DNA of 64,000 nt from an uncultured Bacteroidales bacterium. Lineage in GTDB: Bacteria; Bacteroidota; Bacteroidia; Bacteroidales; Paludibacteraceae. The DNA lies in contig CAMKPZ010000003.1 in NCBI GenBank assembly GCA_946414805.1, forward strand, positions 248,001 to 312,000. The letters run 5' to 3'. Shown piece after piece: positions 57,746 through 64,000 of the stretch. The number at the start of each line of letters is the position of its first letter. The stretch's first letter is position 1. Below the pieces are notes generated by a model, which was not told where the DNA came from, did not search any database, and saw nothing but the letters and a program-made list of their open reading frames with translations. Made by a program: the position numbers and the translations under genes.

Positions 57746-59187
57746 TGAAACTGTCTGTTAAAGAAAAATTAGGCTACAGCTTGGGTGACACCGCCTCCCA
57801 TTTCGTATGGGACATGGTGAATTTCTGGTTGATCTTCTATTACACCGATGTGTTGGGGATCAGTCCGGCGTGGTCCACTACGATCGCTATCCTCGGTACG
57901 GTGATGGATGCCGTCATGGATCCGATAGTGGGCGTATGGGCGGACCGTACCAATACGCGGTGGGGGAAGTTCCGGCCCTTCCTGCTCTTCGGATGTGTGC
58001 CGTTTGCGCTCTTCGCCTTCCTGGCTTTCTATGGCCCGGCGCTGCAGGGCAATGCGCTGATCACCTATATCCTGCCGATGTTCATCGGACTGCGGATCAT
58101 CTATGCGATCGTCAATATCCCCTATTCGTCGCTGGGGGCCGTCATGACGGATGACTCGATCGAACGTGCCGGACTCAACTCCTACCGGTTTGTGGCGGCG
58201 AATATAGGCCAGCTGATCGTTTCGGGTCTGGCACTGTATATCGTTTATTATCTGGGCGCGCAGGCTACGGGGATGGATTATTCGGTCATGTCGGATGACG
58301 CTTTGCGTAAGGAGTTCATGGAGCAGACGCTTGCCAACGCCTCCGTCGTGAAATCGTCTTATATCATCGGCTTCCGCTATCTGGTGGCGATCTTCGGATG
58401 CATCGGCGTGGTGCTCTTCCTGATCACGTTCTTCACGACGAAGGAACGCGTCGCTCCGCCTAAACGCCAGGATATGCATCTCGGACGCGATATCAAGTAT
58501 CTCTTCATGAATCGTCCGTGGGTAGTGCTGACCCTCGTGGGAATCGTCTCCTTCATCATGTTCGCCATCCAGAATATCTCGGCTACCTATTATTTCAAGT
58601 ATTTTCTGGACGCAGAGTCCAAGAGCCAGATCTTCAATATCCTCGGTACGGCGGCGCTGATCGTCGCGATACCGCTGACCAAACCGCTGGTGAAGCGGTT
58701 CGGAGCGAAGCAGCTCTATATAGCCTGCTCGTTGCTGTCGGGACTCTTCTTCTGCCTCCTCTTCTTCGCGGGGCGGAACTTCGTGCTCATCAATATCTTC
58801 AACTGCCTGGGTAAGATCTCCTATGCGCCGGCGATCTCGCTGCTGTGGACGATGCTGGCGGATGCTGCCGATTACGGCGAGTGGAAATTCCGCCGCCGCA
58901 CTACCGGACTGTGCCTCTCCGCCGCGGTCTTCGCCCAGAAGATCGGATGGTCTGTCGGAGCCGCTCTCTTCGGAGCGGTCATGTCCGCGGTGGGATACAA
59001 TGTGGAGACGATGACGATGACGCAGATCCAGAATAATCCCGCGATCATGGATAGCATCCATTGGCTCTTCGGGATCGTGCCGGGACTGCTGTATGCCTCC
59101 TGCGCAATCTTCCTCGCTTTCTATAATCTGGACAAGGCCGCGATGGCGCAGATGAAAGCCGGACTGGAACAGAGCCGGAAAGAATAA
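57742..59187 (+). CDS. GPH-family (MelB-like) sugar:cation symporter
   Basis: 481 residues with 12 hydrophobic helices. The start LSVKEKLGYSLGDTASHFVW and the later DAVMDPIVGVWADRTNTRWGKFRPFLL are hallmarks of glycoside-pentoside-hexuronide:cation symporters; LWTMLADAADYGEWKFRRRT is the second cytoplasmic signature. It would take glucan oligosaccharides or disaccharides from the periplasm to the cytosol. This fits a cytoplasmic phosphorylase encoded next. Overlaps GH16 by 4 bp. Confidence 0.92.
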   Translation: MMKLSVKEKLGYSLGDTASHFVWDMVNFWLIFYYTDVLGISPAWSTTIAILGTVMDAVMDPIVGVWADRTNTRWGKFRPFLLFGCVPFALFAFLAFYGPALQGNALITYILPMFIGLRIIYAIVNIPYSSLGAVMTDDSIERAGLNSYRFVAANIGQLIVSGLALYIVYYLGAQATGMDYSVMSDDALRKEFMEQTLANASVVKSSYIIGFRYLVAIFGCIGVVLFLITFFTTKERVAPPKRQDMHLGRDIKYLFMNRPWVVLTLVGIVSFIMFAIQNISATYYFKYFLDAESKSQIFNILGTAALIVAIPLTKPLVKRFGAKQLYIACSLLSGLFFCLLFFAGRNFVLINIFNCLGKISYAPAISLLWTMLADAADYGEWKFRRRTTGLCLSAAVFAQKIGWSVGAALFGAVMSAVGYNVETMTMTQIQNNPAIMDSIHWLFGIVPGLLYASCAIFLAFYNLDKAAMAQMKAGLEQSRKE

Positions 59188-59195
59188 ATGTGCAA

Positions 59196-62100
59196 ATGAA
59201 TAAATGCGAAAATGAATTTATGGTAACGGGTCAATTTATTACGATCAATGGGGAGCGGTTCTATGAGATCGCTAACTACGATGAGATGCAGCCTTTCTTC
59301 ATCTCGCTTGCGTCGGACACCGATCTGTGGATGTATCTCGCTTCCACAGGCGGCCTGACTGCCGGAAGACGCAGCCCGGATGAGGCGCTCTTCCCGTATT
59401 ACACGGATGATAAGATCACGGAGAACTATGAGACGACGGGACCTAAAACGGTCTTCCGGATCAAGGGCGAACCCTTTCAGGTGAACGGAGATCTCCTTTG
59501 GATTCCTTTCTCCGACCGCCGGCAGGATGTCTTCGTCATCTCGCGCAAGATCGCCAAATCGACGGTCGGCAACAGGATCGTCTTCTGCGAGGAGAACCAT
59601 ACCCTCAAACTGCGCTTCTCTTACCTCTGGGCGCCGGCGGGTGAGCATGGCTGGGTGCGCCGCGCTACGATCGAGAATCTCGGTAATCGGGATACCGGAC
59701 TGGAGATGGTGGACGGTCTGCTGAATGTGCTGCCGGCTGGAGTGGAGCGGAAGACCCAGAATGAGTTCTCCACCCTCGTGGACGGCTATAAGAAGACCGA
59801 ACTGGTGGGTAACCTGGCGCTCTTCCGCATGGAGGCGATTCTCGTGGACCGTGCGGAACCGAGCGAGAGCCTGCGCTGCAATACCGTCTATGCCCTCGGA
59901 CTGCCCTCCGGCACGGAGTACTCCGTCTCAGAACAGACCCTCCGGGATTTTCGGGCTAACCGTATACCCTTGCAATACCCTTGCTATACCCTTGGCGAGT
60001 CGAAAGGGGTACGGGGTGCCTTTCTGGCGCATACCCGTTTCACATTGCCTGCACGCGCTTCGCACACATGGTATAACGTGGCAGATGTGTCGGCGGATGC
60101 GGTGCAGGTGCGTCATCTGATGCGTTTTATCGCGCGTCCCGATGCCATCGGTACGGTCGAGCAGGCGATGCAGCATTCGACCGACACCCTGCGCGCGATA
60201 GTGGCGAAGAACGACGGCGTCCAGCATACCGCGGACGAGCATAATGATGCGCGTCATTTCGCCAATGTACTCTTCAATACCATGCGCGGAGGCTATTATC
60301 TGGAGTATCCGCCTAAGAAGATGCAAAGGGACGATGTACCATGTACCAATGATACTGAGCGGCATGAGATGGAGTACCTGCCGCTCACTTTCGGACGCAG
60401 ACACGGAGACCCCTCGCGCCCGTGGAACCTCTTCGATATCCGCGTGCAGGATGAGCACGGCAATCCCGTAGTGGCGTATCAGGGCAACTGGCGGGATATA
60501 TTCCAGAACTGGGAAGCCCTCTCCGTCTCCTATCCGCTCTATATCAACCATATCATTGCGAAGTTCCTCAATGCTACCACGGTGGATGGCTATAACCCCT
60601 ATCGTATCACCGACAAGGGAATCGACTGGGAGGTGATCGAGCCTGAGAACCCATGGTCGAACATCGGCTATTGGGGGGATCACCAGATCATCTATCTGCT
60701 CAAACTGCTGGAGCTGAGTCATGCGCACGACCCGCGGGCGTTGCACGCCTTGCTCAACAGACGTATCTTCGCCTTCGCCAATGTGCCATACCGCCTGAAA
60801 TCCTATCGCGAGATAGTGGCGGATCCGAAGAACTCGATATGGTTCGACGATGCGCTGCATCAGCGGATCATGGCGAAGGTGGCGGACGAAGGTGCGGACG
60901 CCAAGCTGGTCCACGATGCCGCAGGTCAGGTGATGCATACCACCATGGCGGACAAACTGCTGATCACGCTCTTGGCGAAATTAAGCAATTTCATACCGGA
61001 GGCGGGTATATGGATGAATACGCTGAGGCCCGAATGGAATGATGCCAATAATGCCCTTGTGGGCTATGGCACATCGATGGTGACCCTCTGTTACATGCGC
61101 CGCTATGTGGCTTTCCTGCTCCGGTTCATAGACACGGATATCACCCTCGCTACGGAGACGCTGGATTGGCTGCGCGCTATCCGGCCCGCTTATATAAACG
61201 GTAACCGCAGGCAGTTTACGGACATCGTCGGCTTGGCGGCTGAACACTATCGTACACGGGCGTACGCAGGCTTGAGCGGAGAGACGGAACTGCTGCCGCT
61301 CGGTGAACTGCAGGATTTCCTGTCCGCTACGCTGCGTAAGATAGACGAATCGATCCGTGCGAACCGCCGTGAGGACGGCTTGTACGAAGCCTATAACCTC
61401 ATCCGTTTCACGGAGAGCGATATCGAGATATCGCATCTCTATGAGATGCTGGAGGGGCAGGTGGCGGTGCTGTCGTCCGGACTGCTGGACGCGGACGAAG
61501 CGGCGGACCTGCTGGATGCAATGCGCGCATCGGCGCTCTATCGCGAGGACCAGCGCTCTTATATGCTCTATCCGAACCGGCGCAGGGCTTCCTTCCTCGA
61601 ACTGAACAATATTCCCGACAGCCCGTGGCTGCGCGCCAACGGGGAGAAATATCTGCAGGCTGGCTATCTCACCCGGGACGAGGACGGAGGATATCATTTC
61701 AACGCGGCGTACCGCAATGCCGCCGGACTGCCTGCCGAACTGGCGGATGTATACGAGTCCGTCTTCCATCATCATGCCTTCACCGGTCGCTCCGGCACGT
61801 TCTATAAATACGAAGGGCTGGGGTGTATCTATTGGCATATGGTGTCCAAACTGCTGCTTGCGGTAGGCGAGACAATACAGTCTTACAGCGAAGCGCTCCT
61901 GCAGCATGGCGGTCTTGCAGCAACGCGGTCCTGTAGCGACGCGGTCCTGAAGCGCCTGATGCACCATTACGCCGCGATCCGCGAGGGACTGGGCAGTCAT
62001 AAGCAACCGGCGGAATACGGTTCCTTCCCCTTCGATCCCTATTCGCATACCCCTTCGATGGCTGGCGTGCAGCAACCCGGCATGACCGGGCAGGTCAAAG

Positions 62101-62381
62101 AGGATATCCTCAATCGCTTCTTCGAACTCGGAGTCTCCGTGCAGGACGGCAGGATCACATTCGCCCCGCTGATGCTCACGGACAGCGACTTCAAAGACGG
62201 CGAACTTCGCTTCACCTATTGCGGTACGGAGATCATCTATCGTAAGGCAGACTCAGTCTGCCGGTCCGAAGGACAGTCTGTACTCTGTCAGGCGAAGCCG
62301 GTCTGTGTCCTCTCCAAAGAACAATCTTCCCATATCTTCGCCCGCGACGGCGAAATAAAACAACTGATTATAGAGTTATGA
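59196..62381 (+). CDS. Large GH94-clan glycoside phosphorylase, probably beta-1,3-glucan phosphorylase (GH149/GH161-like)
   Basis: About 1060 residues, no signal peptide. N-terminal beta-sandwich with YLASTGGLTAGRRSPDEALFP and WAPAGEHGWVRRATIENLG; then an (alpha/alpha)6 barrel with NIGYWGDHQIIYLLKL and PEWNDANNALVGYGTSM. Asp616 of EWND aligns in pattern with the catalytic Asp of GH94 (GDWNDG). Size and motifs fit beta-1,3-glucan phosphorylases of GH149 or GH161; I cannot decide which. The product would be glucose-1-phosphate. Odd: SEALLQHGGLAATRSCSD and a second stretch near the C-terminus are encoded by GCGGTC-type repeats. ATG 59196 or 59220 is the start, both within an AAATG repeat. Confidence 0.72.
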   Translation: MNKCENEFMVTGQFITINGERFYEIANYDEMQPFFISLASDTDLWMYLASTGGLTAGRRSPDEALFPYYTDDKITENYETTGPKTVFRIKGEPFQVNGDLLWIPFSDRRQDVFVISRKIAKSTVGNRIVFCEENHTLKLRFSYLWAPAGEHGWVRRATIENLGNRDTGLEMVDGLLNVLPAGVERKTQNEFSTLVDGYKKTELVGNLALFRMEAILVDRAEPSESLRCNTVYALGLPSGTEYSVSEQTLRDFRANRIPLQYPCYTLGESKGVRGAFLAHTRFTLPARASHTWYNVADVSADAVQVRHLMRFIARPDAIGTVEQAMQHSTDTLRAIVAKNDGVQHTADEHNDARHFANVLFNTMRGGYYLEYPPKKMQRDDVPCTNDTERHEMEYLPLTFGRRHGDPSRPWNLFDIRVQDEHGNPVVAYQGNWRDIFQNWEALSVSYPLYINHIIAKFLNATTVDGYNPYRITDKGIDWEVIEPENPWSNIGYWGDHQIIYLLKLLELSHAHDPRALHALLNRRIFAFANVPYRLKSYREIVADPKNSIWFDDALHQRIMAKVADEGADAKLVHDAAGQVMHTTMADKLLITLLAKLSNFIPEAGIWMNTLRPEWNDANNALVGYGTSMVTLCYMRRYVAFLLRFIDTDITLATETLDWLRAIRPAYINGNRRQFTDIVGLAAEHYRTRAYAGLSGETELLPLGELQDFLSATLRKIDESIRANRREDGLYEAYNLIRFTESDIEISHLYEMLEGQVAVLSSGLLDADEAADLLDAMRASALYREDQRSYMLYPNRRRASFLELNNIPDSPWLRANGEKYLQAGYLTRDEDGGYHFNAAYRNAAGLPAELADVYESVFHHHAFTGRSGTFYKYEGLGCIYWHMVSKLLLAVGETIQSYSEALLQHGGLAATRSCSDAVLKRLMHHYAAIREGLGSHKQPAEYGSFPFDPYSHTPSMAGVQQPGMTGQVKEDILNRFFELGVSVQDGRITFAPLMLTDSDFKDGELRFTYCGTEIIYRKADSVCRSEGQSVLCQAKPVCVLSKEQSSHIFARDGEIKQLIIEL
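61873..61955. repeat. GCGGTC-type repeats inside the phosphorylase gene
   Basis: CAGTCTTACAGCGAAGCGCTC, TGGCGGTCTTGCAGCAACGC and GGTCCTGTAGCGACGCGGTC follow in frame, resembling the insert at 8720-8812 in the Dus gene. Confidence 0.6.
62250..62315. repeat. CAGTCTG/CCGGTCTG repeats near the phosphorylase C-terminus
   Basis: CAGACTCAGTCTGCCGGTC, AGGACAGTCTGTACTCTGTC and GGCGAAGCCGGTCTGTG stand in frame and encode a cysteine-rich stretch unlike its surroundings. Confidence 0.55.
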
Positions 62382-64000
62382 GAAAGATATTCATTATTCA
62401 TTGTTCATTATTCATTATGATTCTATTGGCGTCCTGTACGCCGCAAATACAATCATCCCATGTATGGCTGACTAGCGAATCTGGCGACAAATGCGCCGAG
62501 GCGCCTGCCGTAGTGTTCCGCAAAGGCCGCGCTGCTGATGCGGTGGTGGTTGATCCTGCTGCTACCCGCCAGACCATAGACGGCTTCGGAGGTTCGCTTA
62601 CGGAGAGCTCGGCGTTCGTGCTGGCATGCCTTTCGCCCGAAAAGCGGCAGGCGGTGATCGCGGAACTGTACGGCGAGGAGGGGGCGAACTTCTCCATGTC
62701 ACGTACCCAGATCGGCGCATCCGATTTCTCGGTGGAAGGCAGATACTCGCTGGCTGAACTGGACGGAGATACGGCGTTGCTCTCCTTCTCGCTGGATCGG
62801 GATAAGGAGGGCTTTGCGAAGACGCAGTATCCTCAGATCCGCGATGAACACTATGATCTCTATCATCTCATGAAAGAGGTATGGGCGCTCAAGCAGGCTC
62901 AGGCGGATAAGACCTATCGCATTGTGGCGAACACATGGACGGCACCGGCGTGGATGAAGGAGAATAAGAAATACTACGAGCGTGAGAATGGCTTCCATCG
63001 AGGAGGCGCCTTGCTGCCGGAGTATTATGCTGCCTATGCTGACTATCTGGTGAAATACGTAGAAGCGTGGAAAGCCGAAGGAGTGGATATATGGGCGGTC
63101 ACGCCGGTCAATGAACCGATGGGAAACGACGGCGGATGGGAGAGTATGGATTTCCCGCCGCAGGTCGAAGCGGAGTTTATTGGAAAATACCTTGGCCCGC
63201 GACTAAATGAGAAAATAGGTAAATGCGAAAATGCGAAAATAGTAAATATCCTTGGTTTTGACCAGAATATCTTTGAGATGGGACCTTATACGGCGGCTGT
63301 CTATGGTGACTCGCTTGCTGACGCATACACCACCGGTATGGCGGTGCATTGGTACGGCTCTACGGTGGATTGCTTCCCTGAGGTGCTGGATTCCATCCAT
63401 GCTCTCTATCCCGATAAGACGATCCTCCATACCGAGGGATGTATTGACAATCTGGGATGCGAACCCTGGGACGGGGTGACCGATCCGGTGGGGTTCAAAG
63501 AGTCCGGATGGTTTGATAACGATGCTTTCTGGTGGACTTCGTCCGCTACCGACTGGGCGTATTCCACGCGCTGGGCAGGCGATACCCATCCCGCCTACGC
63601 ACCCGTGCATCGCTACGCGCGGTATATTATAGAAGGTATGAACCATTGGCTGACCGGTTTCATCGATTGGAATATCGTTCTGGACTCCATCGGAGGACCG
63701 AACCATGTCAATAACTTCGCCGGAGCACCGGTGATGGTCGATTATCAGAACGATAAGATCTATTATACCCCCTATTACTATGTCCTCAAGCAGTTCAGCC
63801 GCTCCATGCGGCCGGGCGATAAGGTGCTTGCGGTTACCGGTTCTCCATTCCCGGCTCTCCATTCCCGGCTCTTCCTCTGTGCTACGCAAAACAAGGAAGG
63901 ACAAATCGCCGTCAATATTCTCAATACCGGCGAGGCTGTCACTTTCCCCTTGCAAGTCGGAGAATACGTGGCGCAGGTAGCCATGCCTGCGAATAGTGTA
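62378..64000 (+). CDS. GH30-family glucanase lipoprotein, truncated by the window end
   Basis: 541 codons are visible; the end is beyond the window. Lipobox Cys20 (MILLASC). The GH30 signature QTIDGFGGSLTESSAFVL starts the barrel; acid/base Glu246 (TPVNEPMG) and nucleophile Glu353 (ILHTEGCID) are present, as are NTWTAPAWMK and HWYGST. GH30 includes beta-1,6-glucanases, which fits removal of beta-1,6 branches from laminarin. The signal peptide (IFIIHCSLFIM) is encoded by a TTCATTATTCATTGTTCATT repeat, and NEKIGKCENAKIV (DNA 63206-63246) by an AAATGAGAAAATAGG repeat. The start overlaps the phosphorylase stop. Confidence 0.9.
   Translation, partial: MRKIFIIHCSLFIMILLASCTPQIQSSHVWLTSESGDKCAEAPAVVFRKGRAADAVVVDPAATRQTIDGFGGSLTESSAFVLACLSPEKRQAVIAELYGEEGANFSMSRTQIGASDFSVEGRYSLAELDGDTALLSFSLDRDKEGFAKTQYPQIRDEHYDLYHLMKEVWALKQAQADKTYRIVANTWTAPAWMKENKKYYERENGFHRGGALLPEYYAAYADYLVKYVEAWKAEGVDIWAVTPVNEPMGNDGGWESMDFPPQVEAEFIGKYLGPRLNEKIGKCENAKIVNILGFDQNIFEMGPYTAAVYGDSLADAYTTGMAVHWYGSTVDCFPEVLDSIHALYPDKTILHTEGCIDNLGCEPWDGVTDPVGFKESGWFDNDAFWWTSSATDWAYSTRWAGDTHPAYAPVHRYARYIIEGMNHWLTGFIDWNIVLDSIGGPNHVNNFAGAPVMVDYQNDKIYYTPYYYVLKQFSRSMRPGDKVLAVTGSPFPALHSRLFLCATQNKEGQIAVNILNTGEAVTFPLQVGEYVAQVAMPANSV

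Noticed and set aside
57769..59061. A 430-codon minus-strand frame opposite the GPH symporter
   Set aside because: Arg/Asp/His-rich translation typical of reversed membrane-protein codons; no motif.

Overview
This 64 kb window looks like a chromosomal piece of an uncultured gut- or rumen-type Bacteroidetes, order Bacteroidales (a Paludibacteraceae-like lineage is my guess). Reasons: repeated -33 TTG / about 20 bp / -7 TAnnTTTG promoters, the GldD lipoprotein, a SusC/SusD pair, a Bacteroidetes-type topoisomerase IV A subunit, DUF5063 and DUF6377-like proteins, and no obvious Shine-Dalgarno sites. No phage, insertion sequence or CRISPR array was seen.

Layout. 1-4.8 kb (minus): glycogen/alpha-glucan genes (GH57 fragment, GT4 synthase, debranching enzyme) and manC. 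4.9-10.9 kb (plus): gldD, a GGGP-synthase/TadA fusion, a 7TM-HD phosphodiesterase, a Dus enzyme and a BASS transporter. 11.1-18.3 kb: two large secreted modular proteins. 18.4-21.2 kb (minus): alkaline phosphatase, a DEDD exonuclease and a DUF5063 protein. 21.3-28.2 kb (plus): coiled-coil protein, upp, VanZ-like, dprA, a 55-residue membrane protein, parC, maf and a membrane protein. 28.3-33.7 kb (minus): pta, four-helix-bundle protein, ackA, GH13 and a UbiA-family prenyltransferase. 34-36.1 kb: an OmpA/LysM protein and a CAU tRNA. 36.1-38.6 kb (minus): aldo/keto reductase and a DUF6377-like regulator. 38.9-48.3 kb: three more large secreted proteins and a small ORF. 48.3-64 kb: a polysaccharide utilization locus.

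The locus reads as a beta-1,3/1,6-glucan (laminarin-type) system: SusC, SusD, a BIG2 lipoprotein, GH16, GH128-CBM6, GH16, a GPH-type symporter, a large GH94-clan phosphorylase (GH149/GH161-like) and GH30. Surface endo-glucanases would cut the glucan, SusCD would import oligosaccharides, the symporter would carry them into the cytosol and the phosphorylase would release glucose-1-phosphate. A discoidin-domain secreted protein lies 18 bp upstream of susC and appears to share its promoter.

Two things stand out. First, short degenerate repeats (CTCAATT, TTTCGACTT, GAATTTT, AAATGANNA, GCGGTCTTACAGC and others) fill gene boundaries and run in frame into genes. They form protein tails, linkers and lipoprotein signal peptides, supply stop codons, and in two genes (VanZ-like and maf) leave no ATG, GTG, TTG or CTG where homology places the start. 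A four-helix-bundle gene between ackA and pta is bracketed by these arrays. Second, five secreted proteins share a new-looking C-terminal tail (NGxLxIxxxGxxYNxxGxxxR) and reuse modules among themselves.
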